Assembly: GCA_026018925.1 (NCBI GenBank)
Contig: JAKSZU010000008.1
Coordinates: 11,883,626 to 11,947,625 of the forward strand
Direction of reading: 5' to 3'
DNA from: Tupaia tana
Taxonomy: Eukaryota; Chordata; Mammalia; Scandentia; Tupaiidae
Length of the DNA stretch: 64,000 nucleotides
Below the pieces are notes generated by a model. It saw only the letters and a program-made list of their open reading frames with translations. It was not told where the DNA came from and made no database searches. Numbering within the stretch: position 1 is the stretch's first letter; every line of letters starts with the position of its first letter. The translations under genes were made by a program, and so were the position numbers. Shown here piece after piece: positions 31,762 to 44,245 of this stretch.

Positions 31762-32034
31762 TTTTTTTTTTTTCTTTTTTCTTTTTTCTTTTTTTTTTAA
31801 GAGAGAAAAATTGTTGCTATAAAGTGTGTGTACTTCCTGAAGACACAGAGAGTGGCAGAGAGAGAGAAAGTGAGAAATCACCCACAAGGGAGATGGCCAC
31901 GCTCCAGTCTCAGGATTTTGGGCATGCATGCACATGTGCCTAGTGTGAGTTTCAAGTCACCAGGTCCAGGACTCAAACTGTGGTCTACCATGTGGCAGGC
32001 CAGTTTCCTAACCACTATACTACTTGCTGGCCTG
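31762..32034 (-). mobile_element. Family-1-related SINE (intermediate)
   Basis: Minus-strand copy with T-rich tail (31762-31798), AAGTGTGTGTACTTCC, CTCAGGATTTTGGGCATGC and a tRNA-like head ending CTACTTGCTGGCC. A TSD near TGATTCTTT is visible at 31754 and 32038. A deletion removed part of the middle. Confidence 0.8.
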
Positions 32035-32101
32035 CACTGATTCTTTCTTTTTTAAGGAAGAGATATAAAGATATTTAACTTACTTTAAAAATGTTTAGAC
32101 T

Positions 32102-32654
<553 letters not shown>

Positions 32655-32692
32655 AAAAATGTTTAGACTAATGTCATATTCTCTTTGTTAAA

Positions 32693-32943
32693 AATTTTGC
32701 CAGAGGGCACATGCACTTAACTGAGAGAGACAGAGAGAAGGCGAAGAGAAGCCCCACCCCCACCTCCATGGGGAAAGGTCACACCACAATCCCTTCATCT
32801 CCATTCTCCATCTTTTTGGGATTTGAGGTATGTACACATACACACCTGGCATGCTTTTCAAGCCACCAGGGCTAGAATTTGAATTGTATGGCTGGCCATG
32901 AGATATCCAGCTCCTCTAACCATCAGGCTATGGGGTTGGCCCA
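32693..32943 (-). mobile_element. Family-1-related SINE (old)
   Basis: Minus-strand copy: CCAGAGGGCACATGCACTTAAC, CAATCCCTTCATCTCCATTC, GGCATGCTTTTCAAGCCACC, ending TATGGGGTTGGCCC. It follows the RPL21 copy by about 25 bp. Confidence 0.75.
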
Positions 32944-33866
32944 TCATGTTCTCTTATTATAAGGTTACCCACTTTGGTGGTAAACCAATTGTTAGAAAAA
33001 CAGTTTAACATTGCAAAAGCCATGTTTACTTTGCCTCCAGCCACCACTGCTACTGCCCTGCTGCTACCTGGGCACAGTACAAGTCCACCTTGCAAACCTT
33101 CACAGACAGATGGCTGCTCGTCTACCCTCATGACTGGCACCTCCCTGCCATCAGTCAAGTGGTGCAAAGATTTTTCATGGCCATTATTAAAAGACATGCT
33201 TGTAAAATTATTATAATTCAAAATCCACTGAATGATTCAAAAGTCTCATTATTGTTAGCATTTTGTAGGCCCTTGTTCTGAGTTTAAATTAATTTATAAG
33301 AAAACAAAAGCATTATTCTATTGCTAACATATTCCTCCAAAATTTCCTTGATTAGAATTTAATATTATGTTCTTTTCCTATATGGGTAGTAGTACAAATG
33401 TTCAAACATTTCTGTATTTTTCTTGAGGAAAATATATTAAGGATATTGTCTCCCTATGTTGATCCTTTAAAAACAGACCTGTCCATTTTTTTATAAATAT
33501 ATTGTTCCAGAGAAAAATAAAATAAAAATGTATGCTTTCTAGAATCAAAAATAAAAATTACTGTAGCTAATGACTTTCAGTTTTTTGTCTTATCTGTCAA
33601 AAATCATAGTATTAATTTTAATGTCTCAGCAAAACTACACAATGTTAAATAAGCCTTTTAGAAATTTATGGGTTTCAATTCTTAAAACACTTAAACTTGA
33701 AGATCTTTCTGTTTTGTTTTTGTTTTCGTTTTTTGATCAGTGACCAGCTGACTCAGCTAACTCACAATCCTGTGCCCTTTCACTCACGCTGAGAACTCCA
33801 AACTCAATGATGGGCAAACACCCACATGAATCCAGTCTGATATTCTCTCCCAACCTTGGGACCCAT
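32944..33866. other. Unassigned sequence
   Basis: No gene or named repeat recognised in 0.9 kb; AT-rich. Confidence 0.45.
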
Positions 33867-33867
33867 T

Positions 33868-34073
33868 GCTTTTTTTTTTTTTTCTTAATATTTTTTCCAT
33901 GACTTAAAAAGATTTCACCCCAATACAGTCTTCACCTTCCCCCCATCTCAGCTCTCTTAGATCCAGGCATACAGGCCCACCATGACCAGGGAGGCCCAGG
34001 GATGTGAACCCAGGACCTTATCTACATAGGTCCAGTTGTATTACTGCAGTGCCACACTTGACCCAGGGACTCA
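33868..34073 (-). mobile_element. Family-3 SINE
   Basis: Minus-strand copy starting with a T-run (33871-33883). On its own strand it reads CCCTGGGTCAAGTGTGGCAC, GGTCCTGGGTTCACATCCC, GGGCCTCCCTGGTCATGG, then ATGGAAAAAATATTAAG before the A-tail. Confidence 0.65.
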
Positions 34074-34905
34074 CTGCATTTGATAAAACTTAAAGGGCAT
34101 AGGTCTGGGCGTGAAATTACATCCAATCTTTCCTAGCCCTCAAAACACTGAAAACATCAGAAATAGATAAAGAGCTACCCCTGGTTTATTTTGCTTCAAT
34201 AGTCAGTAAGAGATTTGGTCATTATATTAATAGCTCTTCACAGCTTGATGTGTCTGCACCCTAGAGTCCTGTGAATTTGGCTATAAAAGTGGCATTTCAA
34301 GTTCACATAAACCTGTCAGCATTTTTTAGCCACTGACCAAGCTCACATTTAACATAATGATCTATTTAGCTTACAAGGGCAGAGGCAATCAAAAAAGACA
34401 GATGAAGGGCCAGTTGAAGAATCAGCGAAAACTCTGTATGTGTGGTGATTACTCTCAACTCTGCTGCATCTCCCTGACGTCCCTCTGCACACGCTGCCAT
34501 GTGATGCTGGTCAGGTAAGAGGCGAGCAGGCTCAGGGGTCACAGCCACATGGTGCTATGGTGCAAAACATGCAAAGCAAAACTTGAGAATGCTGGTTTGG
34601 AATCGGGGTCATAAAGTGCTTGGGTTTTTTGGTGCATAGCAAACATTTTGCTTTGATGTAAGAACAGCTGGTGATTCTCACAGATCCCAGAGGGATCGCT
34701 CTTCTCAGGGGCAGCAATGGTTTACGTCAGGACTGTGAAACCAAGCCCTTGTCCTGAAGATATGTGATTGCTACTTTCTAGACCTGTCTATCTTTCCATA
34801 CAAATAAAGTCAGCTAGAGAGTCTCAAGGGCCCCTCTGTTAAATAAGACAGAACTTGAACGTCCTTGGGAGAATTTCCTGGTGAAATGATTCCACTCCAA
34901 TAAGA
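34074..34905. other. Unassigned sequence
   Basis: No gene or named repeat recognised. Confidence 0.45.
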
Positions 34906-34907
34906 GT

Positions 34908-35160
34908 AGAGGGGCTGTCCACAGTGGTACAGTCGCGGGGCTGTCCGCAGTGGCACAGTAGTAACACGACACTCCACGAGGCTGAGGCCACATGGGAAGG
35001 CCCTGGGTTTGCATCCTGAGGCCTCCCTGTACATGTGCATGCCCATGATTCTGGCTGGCTGGGACTGGAGGTAGATAATGGCATGAAGACTCAATTGGAG
35101 TTACCTGTTTATCTCTTTCTTTGTATACTTCTCTCTCATGAAGGAAATACATAAAATGAG
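34908..35160 (+). mobile_element. Family-3 SINE with duplicated head segment
   Basis: Plus-strand copy: GCACAGTAGTAACACGACACTCC, CACATGGGAAGGCCCTGGGTTTGCATCCTGAGGCCTCC, TGGCTGGGACTGGAGGTAGATAATGGCATGAAGAC, then ATGAAGGAAATACATAAAA. The phrase GGGGCTGTCC-CAGTGG-ACAGT occurs twice (34911 and 34938), a short internal duplication. Confidence 0.75.
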
Positions 35161-35888
35161 ATACACAAGTAGGTGATGGTGACAAAGCCGAGGAAAGGCT
35201 ATCAAGAGCTGATAGCTGATAGCTGGGAGTTGCTCAAGTCATGACCGCAAGCCGATAAATTTCCTGTTTCTTAGTAAAATAAATATGAATTTTACTATAT
35301 TTAAAAAGCAAAAGATTTTGTGAGTTTGGTTTCACATTAGCCTTCTTTGTTGATAAAGTACAAGAGCAAAGTAGAAATGTTCTATGTTCCAAAGATGTTA
35401 TACTAAGAAAATGTAATTAGATGCAGTTTGGCCTCTTCTGAATATATAATCGGCAAAATAAATCAAATCCTAAATGGCAAGTTTCTGGTGAAATTGTATG
35501 GATCTTCCTCTCTTTGATTTAGACAACTAGCATTGGCCCTAGTAATTAGAATGTGTGGTCTATTAAATTGAGTTGACAGCCACGGGATCAAGAGATTCTC
35601 TTGGCCTAGATTCTTCAGTGCATTCTGCCAGTAGTCTGAACAGAAATACACAGATCAGCAAGTTGGTGTTCAGGATGTGTGTATGTGTGTAATGTCAGCC
35701 CAACAGACCTGCTGCTGCTGTCTGTGATCCTCATTTATCAACAGAGAGGTAGCGATAGTCCCAAAGGCAACAACAGAAAAAGAAAACTCACTGAACTGAG
35801 TTTTAAAGAGGTAAATAGAACTGTGGATATCAGTGCAGGAGAAAGAAGCACGTCCGGAAAATGTGCTCAGGTATATCTCTCTGCTACA
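35161..35888. other. Unassigned sequence
   Basis: No gene or named repeat recognised. It has a tandem GATAGCTGATAGCT near 35210 and a short GT run near 35680. Confidence 0.45.
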
Positions 35889-36255
35889 GGCTGACTGCTT
35901 CTTCAAAATCCCTATGTTCAGCTCCTAACCCCACAACCTCAGAGAGTGACTGTATTTTGGAGGTAGGGTCTTTAAAGAGGTTATTAAGAGAAAATGAGGT
36001 CGTATGGGTGGGCCATAATCCAGTAAGAACGAAGTCCTCATAAGGGAGGAAGCATGGACACAGACTGGTACAGAGGAAAGACTGCATGGAGACAAGCCAA
36101 GGAGAGAGGCCTCACAGAAATCAACCCTGCTAACCATGATCTTGGTCGTCCAGCCTCCAGAGAAATGAGGAAAGAAATTTCTGTTGTGTAAGCTGCCCAC
36201 TATTGGCATCAGTATATGTATTTTGTTATAGCATCTCTAGCAATCTAATACTCTC
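35889..36255 (+). mobile_element. MaLR LTR (MLT1 type)
   Basis: Plus-strand LTR: CTATGTTCAGCTCCTAACCCC, GAGTGACTGTATTTTGGAGG, GGTCTTTAAAGAGGTTATTAAG, GGGTGGGCCATAATCC, GTCCTCATAAGGGAGG, CGTCCAGCCTCCAGAGAAATG, ATTTTGTTATAGCATC. All blocks in order. Confidence 0.85.
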
Positions 36256-37830
36256 TCCTTGACCAATGTCCTTCCATATAACCGGTGGTCCTTCCTCTGA
36301 ATGCACTCAAAGGCCCTGTGTTCTTAATGACCAGTTACAAGCAGTAGTTTGGGTGATTTAAAGAGTAGGGAGGTGGTACCAAAAGCAGATGGGAGACACA
36401 TCCTTTATTTCTACATTTTCCATAACCCATAATAATTGCCTTTCTGAATTCATAGAAAACAGAGATCAAGTTGTTATTACAGAAATACCTTTTCTTCATT
36501 AGTCTTTTCTAAATGTTCTCTTATCACAAGTCAGTCAGACTCCTGTTAGCAGCTCACAATTTTAATAGGGGAGAGACATTTTTAACACATCCCTCTCAAG
36601 AAACAAGAATGTGTTTCTGAAATTAGAAATGAGAACTAGAGTCTATATAACACCTTGGGCAACACAATTATTTCTGTTTTAGCAACACAAAAGAGCCCTC
36701 TTTTTAAAAAATTACAAAGCGTTTACAAATATAACCAAGTCAAATGAAAAACACAAAGATTTTTTTCTTCTGAAGTCTGTGACGCAATGGAATTTCATTA
36801 CCAGGCATTTTTCTCTCTTAGGGAAGATGTAAATTACATATGTACAGTTCTGAACGACCGTAATCTCCTTCATAACAAAATATGCCTACATAAATTCTAT
36901 GGCACTAGATCGTTTGAGGGGTTTAGTAACATTATTATAGAAATTATGTGCATAACAAATGCAAAGCTAATCAACAGACCAACAGAGGAGGTAAATTTGT
37001 CTTTTGTTCTCAGTCGTAAACAATAGCAAAAGAAGTTCAGATTGAAACATCTATCCTTTTTAATAATTTTCAGTAGAATGCAATTTTGGTTGGCTAACCC
37101 AACTAACATTCAAGTTCATTATCCTTTTCCTGTTTTCGCTGGATCTTTCTGATCTTCCTTTTCCGTCTCCCTTACCACTAACTCAGGGGAGATGTGCTAT
37201 ACAATGAGATGAAAAGAAACATCTGCAGTGTTAGGAATTGGATGGTTTCTAGGGAAGCGATTGAATTCTTAGTAAAAGAAATTGATAGAATGCTACTATC
37301 CCTTTTGCTTTTTTCCCCTCTTCAGTATGCATGTGATTCTTGAAGCTGTGCAGTGCAGCCTTCTTGCGATGAAGAGGCAATGTGCACAGATGTAAATGAT
37401 TAACATATGAACGATGAGAAGAAGGGGAGAAGCGTATCGGTCTTGATGACATTGTCGGAAAATGCTAGCAACCATTTGCCTCCAGACTTCCTTCTATCGG
37501 AGAAAAATAAATCCCTGTTAATTTAAGGCCTCGTTAAGATAGTCTACTACTTTCAACTGAAATTGTCCCCAACTCATTATTGTCCCCAATTGCAGTAGTG
37601 TCTCTCTTATCTGTTGTTTCATTTTCCTGGATTTCAGTTATCTAAACCCAACTGCTCTCTGGAAATAGGTGATACAGTACAATAAGATATTTTGAGAGGG
37701 AGAGAGATCACATGTGCACAGCTTTTATTGCAGTATATTATTATAGTTATTCTATTTTATTAGTCATTATTGCTGTTAATCTCCTACCATGCCTAATTTA
37801 TAAGTTGAGCTTTATCACACATGTGTATGT
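36256..37830. other. Repeat-poor unassigned block, 1.6 kb
   Basis: The longest stretch here without any SINE, LTR or L1 fragment that I can see. Sequence is complex, with few long homopolymers. Short open frames give no recognisable protein. It might include conserved non-coding elements. Confidence 0.4.
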
Positions 37831-39055
37831 ATAGAGAGAAACATGACAAACACAGGGTTTTATACTATCCATGGTTTTGGGTGCTTGCCAGGGGCGTTGG
37901 GATGCACCCTATGCATAAACACAACTTCTGGGCCACCTCTACTCCTGGCCTATAAGAGGCTGGCACATCTTCACCTGCTGTACTGTAACTGGCCATGCCC
38001 TCACTGTGCCCTAACCCCATGTATAAATGGGGACCGTGGGCTAGCTCTCCTTCTTACCTAGTAGAGGATAGTGCGTCTTCACCTGTTGTCAAGTAATCAG
38101 TAGCGCTCTCACTGGAGAAGGCAGAAACATCCCTTCCCTGCAGCTGCTGGGCCTGGCTCTGTCATGTACTTTGGCCAAGATATATCCAGAGTTTCTCCCA
38201 ACTACCTTGTTCTTTTCCTTCTGCCATGAGAAGGGCTGTCCCTTCAGTGTGTCCCAGAAATGAGATATATGGAGAAGAGGCACAGCAGCCAGCTCATTGC
38301 AACCAGCATGCCACGTCAGTGAGCTCTGGGGGTTGTCACCAAAGCTAGTGACAAAGTGGACAAAACCAAAATCAATGCGGTCACAAAACGCAGCCACCTG
38401 ATGCATGATATGAACGGGCATCATTCAGGGAAGAGAATTTACAGCAGCTTCTTGCCATTTTACTTTGCAATGAGAATGACTTGTGTGGATCCCAGAGTGA
38501 AAAGAAACTGGAATAAAGTCATGACCTCTGACCTGCAGCTGATGACAATGCACCCGAGAACTACATGTCACTAGAATCAACGAGACTGTTTATATTTGAG
38601 GTGTGACAGTGAAGCTAAATAATACATTGTTTTTTCTGAATATTCTTTCTCCTTTTCATTAGATTTTTTTAAGTCTCAGCCCTTATGTCTAGTCCCAAGG
38701 GAACAAGCAGAGGTAATAGAGATTACAAGACTGGCCTCTCATGTCCACTTAGAAGTTATGTGCTGAATAATAACATTTCTTAAAATGTACTCAGTAACCT
38801 AATTCTTGCAAGTTTGTAGATGTTATATGAAAAGAAATAAAACATAGTCCATGATCAACTAAGTCTGAGAGACAATGGACTAAACAAATCCAAACATATT
38901 ATCACGTTAAGGTTCCTCAGTGCTTCTAATGTGTTCCTATATATTATACATCTTAAAGATGAGAATTTGATTTGCAAACCCCCTAAACTTTCTTTTGTCT
39001 CAGGACCAATTTTATTTCAGAGCCTCTCCTAGGACCAGGGTTTCACGTATGGTAA
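37831..39055. other. Unassigned sequence
   Basis: No named repeat. Around 38350-38570 a frame of 72 codons opens, but its translation matches no family I know. Confidence 0.4.
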
Positions 39056-39059
39056 TTTG

Positions 39060-39262
39060 GAGGCCCAAGCAGTGACACAGTGGTAACACACATGCTCTTC
39101 CACATGGGAAGATGCTTAGTTTGCATCTGGAGATCTTCCTGAGTTTACCTTCCCCGTGATTCATGCAGCCATGGCTAGGGCTAGGGGTGGATCACAATGT
39201 GAAGACCCTTTTGGGTGCTGTCTTTCTCTCTCTTTGTCTCTCACTGATGAAAGAAAGAATGT
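39060..39262 (+). mobile_element. Family-3 SINE
   Basis: Plus-strand copy: GGCCCAAGCAGTGACACAGTGG, CACATGGGAAGATGCTTAG, GGCTAGGGGTGGATCACAATGTGAAGACCC, pyrimidine tract with CTTTGTCTCTCACTGATGAAAG. Confidence 0.75.
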
Positions 39263-39513
39263 TTTTTGTTTTCTGTTTTTTTTTTTTTTAAAGATAATTT
39301 AGAACTTGACAAGACAATAGCTATAAAGAAGTGCTTGTGCAACACTAGCCTTGAAGTGACCACACACAATGCTTGTGAAACACTGCTGTTGGGAAGAGAC
39401 CAGCATCTGCACATGGCAGAGCTTGGGCCTGTTCGTGGGGACATTAATTCCAACTCACGCTTGAAAAAGCTATTGAGTCTTCCCACTGAAGTGGCTTTAA
39501 AAGGTCCATATAG

Positions 39514-39713
39514 TCCCAGACACGGTAGCACATATGGCCAAGATACTGCACTCTAAAGTTGGGACCACACAAGAGTCCCAGATTGAGTTCCCAGTCTGAC
39601 CTAAAAGCCTGGTATGGCTGCATGCAACTGTAATCCCAGAGACCCGAGACGCTGAGGCAGGAGGACTGGAATACAGTGAGACCCAACCCTGTCTTTAATA
39701 ACAATGACCAAAA
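39514..39713 (+). mobile_element. tRNA-7SL chimeric SINE with TSD
   Basis: The left half (39514-39600) is tRNA-like, with A box-like TAGCACATATGG and B box-like GATTGAGTTCC. The right half (39607-39705) is 7SL/Alu-like: GCCTGGTATGGCTGCATGC, CTGTAATCCCAG, GACGCTGAGGCAGGAGGA, then after an internal deletion AGTGAGACCCAACCCTGTCTT and an A-rich tail. Imperfect TSDs enclose both halves (AAGGTCCATATAG and AAGTTCATATAG), so the chimera moved as one unit. Tree-shrew Tu SINEs share this plan. Confidence 0.75.
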
Positions 39714-39906
39714 AAAGTTCATATAGCTCACAGAGAACGCTGATCATGCAGAGAGAATTCACCATGCCAAATAATAGAATTCGAATTAGAGCAGCTGGAG
39801 AGGGAGTAGCAAGTGCCAGAACTTTGAAGTGATTTTCATAAACTAGTAAAACAGCCAACAGGAAACATCAGCCTTCAATAAAATTCAATTATAAAATCTT
39901 GGTACT

Positions 39907-40175
39907 GGGGCCAGCAGGTGGTGGTGTGGCTAAGGCACTGGACTCCCACATGTTGAATACAGTTTGAGTCGTGGACTCAGTGGCTTGAAATCCATGCTGG
40001 GCACGTGTGTGTGCATGCCGAAATCCCAAGAGGAGAATGGAGGAGAAGGGATTGTGGAGTGGCCATTCCCTCTGGGGGGTGATTTCATCTTTTCTGTCTC
40101 TTTTTCTCTCTGTCTCTCTGGCGAGCACACATGCTCTAAGAATATCTCTCTCTAAAAAAAAAAGAAAAAAGAAAG
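39907..40175 (+). mobile_element. Family-1-related SINE (intermediate)
   Basis: Plus-strand copy GGGGCCAGCAGGTGGTGGTGTGG, with GGACTCCCACATG, GAGAATGGAGGAGAAGGGATTG, GGGGGGTGATTTC and an A-tail with G interruptions. It represents the older GGTGGTG head type. Confidence 0.85.
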
Positions 40176-40214
40176 AAAAGTTTAGTACTTAAAACTATTC
40201 TTTAAATAAGTATA

Positions 40215-40627
40215 CAGGGGATTTTATAAATTCATGGAAACTAGAATTAAAATACAAGTTTATTTGGGTGCAAAAATTTTTTTAAACCTATGTATAGCAT
40301 CTTTAAAAAACACATTTTTCGGGAACCAACAGTTAGCGTAATGGCTATGTCGCTGGACTCCCACGTAGTCGACCGCGGTTCGCGTCTCGGACCCGGTGGC
40401 TTACAACTCATGCCGGGCGCGTGTGCGTGCGTGCCCAAGATCCTGAGAGGAGAATGGAGGAGAAGGGATTGCGGCGTGACCATCCCCCCTGGGGGGTGAT
40501 TTCTCGCTTTCTGTCTCTATGTCTCTCTCTGTCTGGCTGGCGAGCGCACGCGCCCTATAGCGAAAAAACCTCTCCCCCAAAAAAAAAAAAAAAAAACACA
40601 TTTTTCATGAACTTTTTGAAAACCACT
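40215..40627. mobile_element. Mariner-like MITE split by a SINE
   Basis: The left part (40215-40320) has GGGGATTTTATAAATTCATGGAA and TTGGGTGCAAAAATTTTTTT. The right part resumes at 40597 with CACATTTTTCATGAACTTTTTGAAAA. With the SINE and one TSD copy removed it is a MITE of about 130 bp like that at 23825. Confidence 0.75.
40321..40590 (+). mobile_element. Family-1 SINE (young) with TSD, nested in MITE
   Basis: Plus-strand copy starting GGGAACCAACAG with perfect A box TAGCGTAATGG. The B box is changed (GGTTCGCGTCT). Perfect 16-bp TSD AAAAAACACATTTTTC at 40305-40320 and 40591-40606. Confidence 0.95.
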
Positions 40628-42130
40628 CATATAATCAAAGACCAGGAGTTCTCTGTAAATAATAGGGTGATGAAGGAAAAGGAAACAAAAAGGTCACCTC
40701 ATCAGGTAATTCAGGGGAGGATAGAGACCAACAGATGGACAAGGAGGAGTGTGGAAGGAAAAAGAGGGTGAGACCCAAAGCATTTGGTAAGACCAGCTCA
40801 GCAAGCCCAGACACCTTTAGTAGAGAAAGATTGGCAATTGAGACAAGGCCACGGTGAATACCCTTTGGACCGAACGTGCAGACTTCAAGGATACGGATTT
40901 CATTCTGGTGAGAGTAGAAGAAGGAGGTGCCCCATTTCCACTCTTGCATCTCAAGAGAGCCCAGTGGGAGCAGAGTGATCCCAGCTCAGGTCAGATCAGG
41001 TGCAGTGTTCACCTGAGGAGGACTGTGGCAAGGTGCTGATGACAAATTAGAATGATTGTCATGGTGGAACTTCAGGTTCAAAGTCCAAGGCGATGATGAA
41101 CCTGGACTACTCAAGTCACTAGCAAAAATTACAGAAAGGAAAAGGGGTTCGGGGCTTCTTCAGGGTAGTAGAGACAATACTCCAAGAAGGCGATGCTTCC
41201 TAATTGTGCAGAGGAGTCTCAAGGGTCCAAGCAATTGTCTGGAAACAGATGTCTTCCTTGTTCAGATACTTTTACCAGCCAGGGTTTCCTGTGCAAATGT
41301 AAATTTCCTTTACAAAAGGAAAATTTATACTTTATTATAAGCAGTCTAAGAGGAGGTAACGAGCTTTTGTTGCATTGACTTGTTCTGTTTCCTTAAGCTC
41401 AAAATAATCAATACGCCAGGGGAAGGAAAAAAAATCAATATGCCAAAGTGGTCTATTTTGAGGCAACTGATTCTGAACCCCTTCAGAGATCACTCTGAAA
41501 GAGGGCAACAGAAGCGAGAGATATGTCCCTTTGGCTCTTTTTTTCTTTTTTTTCCTTTGGGTTTTTTTATTTATTTTTACATTTTTCCACAAACATTTAC
41601 TTTACATATCAAAAAATTTTAACTCATACTCCATAGTTCTTGACTGCTCTATTCTGAAGACTCAGAGAACTGAAGTCTTTCTAATGGTGACAGTAGATGG
41701 AGCTGCCACTAGGGGGTAGAGGACAGGGACAGGAACCACCTTTAGGTGATGAAGAACAAAGAGAAGATGGCCTGGGATCTGGGACTTCAGGATGTCCATA
41801 CAAAATGACTCTCTGTAGTAAGAGCATCATAGCATCCTCTGTGGCACTGTTCTTGGTCACATAATAGCAAAATTTTTGGTAAACACTGTTCTTACACACC
41901 CTCCCGGGGGCTGTTGGCCTAACATTTGTGAAGCTCACTGGGTGGAGCTATCACCACCTCCCAGTGGTGGGGACTGAAGAAAGTGCTAGAGCTGCAGGGA
42001 ATTTTAAAATTTTAAAAAATCAACAGAAAGTACATTTGCTGTCTTTCATCACCCTGCGCCAGCGATTCTAAACAAATCAGTGATAAAAAATTCTCTGCAA
42101 TACATCTTTTCTGGGTCTAGAGTCTAGTTC
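40628..42130. other. Unassigned sequence, 1.5 kb
   Basis: No gene or named repeat recognised. Several frames of 60-110 codons are open but show no domain. Confidence 0.4.
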
Positions 42131-43120
42131 ATTGGCACACTTCCTGTTGCTGTTTGTTAAAGCTGTGTTATAATACACGTATCAGCATTTTCCATGTTAA
42201 CGTGGTTAACGTGCAGTACTGTGGCACTAAGGACACTCACATTTCAGTACAGCCATCACCACCTTCCGCCTCCAGAACCCTTTGCATTTTGCAAAACTGA
42301 AACTCTGTACTCTACGTAAAACAATTCTCAGTATTCCTTCCTCCCTGGCAACTGTCGTGCTACTTTTTGTCTCTATGATTTTAGCTGCTCTAGGTACATC
42401 ATGTAAATGGAATCATACAATATTTGTCTTTTTTTGACTTGTCTATTTCATTAGCATAAGAACATCAACATTCACCCACATAGTGTCATGTACCAAAATG
42501 TCCTTTTTTAAAGGCTGAATACTATTCCATTTTATATATATATATACACACACCACATTTTGTATATTAGCTCATCTTTTGATGGATACCAAATGCTTCC
42601 TTTTGGGGGTATTGTGAATAACGCTGCTATAAACAAGGGTGTTTAATTATCTCTTCGAGATCCTGCTTTCAAGTCTTCGGGTATATACCAAAAAGTGGAA
42701 CTGCTGGGTCATATAGTATTTCTATTTTTAATTTTTGGTGGAACCGCCACACTTTTGTCATAGTGGCTGTACAATTTTATGTTGGCATCAACAGTGTTCA
42801 AGGGTTCTGATATCTCCACATCCTTAAGAACATTAGTGACTATGTTTTCTTGACAACAGTCATCCTAATTAATGTCAGGTGGTATCTCATTAGTTTTATT
42901 TGCATTTTCCTGATGATGACTGGTGTTGAGCGTCTTTCCATGTGCTTATTGGCCAGTTGTATATCTTCTTGAAAGAAACATTTATGCTAGTCTTTTATCA
43001 TTTTTTAAAATTGTGTTCTTTTTAATAATTATGTTTTAATAACATCTTTGTATGCTTCAACTTGGCATATTTTTATTACTTACTCTTTAGTAAACATTGC
43101 ATTCCACAATAGATAATTTG
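42131..43120 (-). mobile_element. L1 3' region (ORF2 end / 3'UTR), degraded
   Basis: Reverse-complement L1M-type 3' sequence: GGCTGAATACTATTCCATTTTATA, ATTGTGAATAACGCTGCTATAAACA, GGGTATATACCAAAAAGTGGAACTGCTGGG, TGGTGGAACCGCCACACTTTTG, ATAGTGGCTGTACAATTTTATG, GGTGGTATCTCATTAG. A (TA)n(CA)n microsatellite at 42535-42553. Confidence 0.88.
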
Positions 43121-43135
43121 AAGAATTCCTCTCTA

Positions 43136-43399
43136 GGGGAACCAGCAGTTAGCGTAATGGCTATGTAGCTGGACTCCCACGTAGTCGACCGCGGTTCACG
43201 TCCCGGACCCGGTGGCTTAAAACTCACGCTGGGCGCGTGTGCGTGCATGCCCAAGATCCCGAGAGGAGAAAGGAGGAGAAGGGATTGTGGCGTGATCATC
43301 CCCCCTAGGGGGTGATTTCTCGCTTTCTGTCTCTATGTCTCTCTCTGTCTGTCTGGCGAGCGCACACACCCTATAGCGAAAACCTCTCAAAAAAAAAAA
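43136..43399 (+). mobile_element. Family-1 SINE (young) with TSD
   Basis: Plus-strand copy GGGGAACCAGCAG, A box TAGCGTAATGG, B box changed (GGTTCACGTCC). Perfect 15-bp TSD AAGAATTCCTCTCTA at 43121-43135 and 43400-43414. Confidence 0.95.
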
Positions 43400-43414
43400 A
43401 AGAATTCCTCTCTA

Positions 43415-43800
43415 TACAGTCATTTTCCAACATAGGCAGATTCAATTGCATAAGGTCCTTTGGAAAGCATGTTTACAACAGGGAAGATCCCAGATTACTT
43501 AAGGTGAGGTTTATTTCTTTAATTACTGGGAAAATCACATTTAAATATATTCTACATGAACAGTAATAGACAGTGATTATGAAAACAAAGGGACAGAACT
43601 TGAGTTACTTCAATTCTGCCTTTCTGTGACCAGAGTTTTTATTCATATCTAAAATGCAAAACAGTGAAATAATGTGCTAGAAGCAACATTTTTATTTGGT
43701 AAATACAAATTTTATTTTATACATAAAACATTTTAATTAATTTGAATATCTTTATATATGAATTTTATTTTTAATTGTTAATGAATCAAAATAAGTTCAT
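43415..43800. other. Unassigned AT-rich sequence
   Basis: No feature recognised. Confidence 0.45.
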
Positions 43801-44071
43801 TTTTTTCTTTTCTTTTTTCTTTTTAATTTTTCCTATAGGTCATGTGCACTCTCTTAAAGAGAAAGAGACAGAGAGAGAGAGGGAAAGTGAGAAATCATCC
43901 CCAAGGGGCCTTGGCCACACTGCAATCTCTTCTCCCCTACTCTTTGCTTGAGAATTTGGGCATGCACACACAAGTGCCCAGTGTGATTCTAAGCCACTGA
44001 GTCCAGGACTTGAACTGTGGAGTCAGTCATGTGGGATCCAGTGCCTTAACCTCCATGCCACCTGTGGGTCC
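43801..44071 (-). mobile_element. Family-1-related SINE (intermediate)
   Basis: Minus-strand copy with a T-rich tail (43801-43832), CCTATAGGTCATGTGCACTC, purine tract, CATGCACACACAAGTGCCC and tRNA-like head ending CACCTGTGGGTCC. Confidence 0.8.
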
Positions 44072-44245
44072 TAAAAAAATGAACTATTTTTAATGATGGC
44101 CTAGACTGGATCTTTTGTAGATAGTCTGATGTTGTTATATCTCCTTAATATAATTGTCTTTACTGGCACAATTATGTTTTTTTAGAAAAAGCTTACTGCC
44201 CATATTTCTTTTCTGGTCATTATTATTATGACTGTCATTTCAAGA

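Noticed and set aside
35679-36043. Open frames around a MaLR LTR
   Set aside because: They overlap the LTR at 35889 and have no known domain or splice context.
38356-38574. Possible processed gene fragment (72 codons, VDKTKINAVTKRSHLMHDM-like)
   Set aside because: I compared it by eye with common retrocopied ribosomal proteins and found no convincing match; there is no A-tail or TSD.
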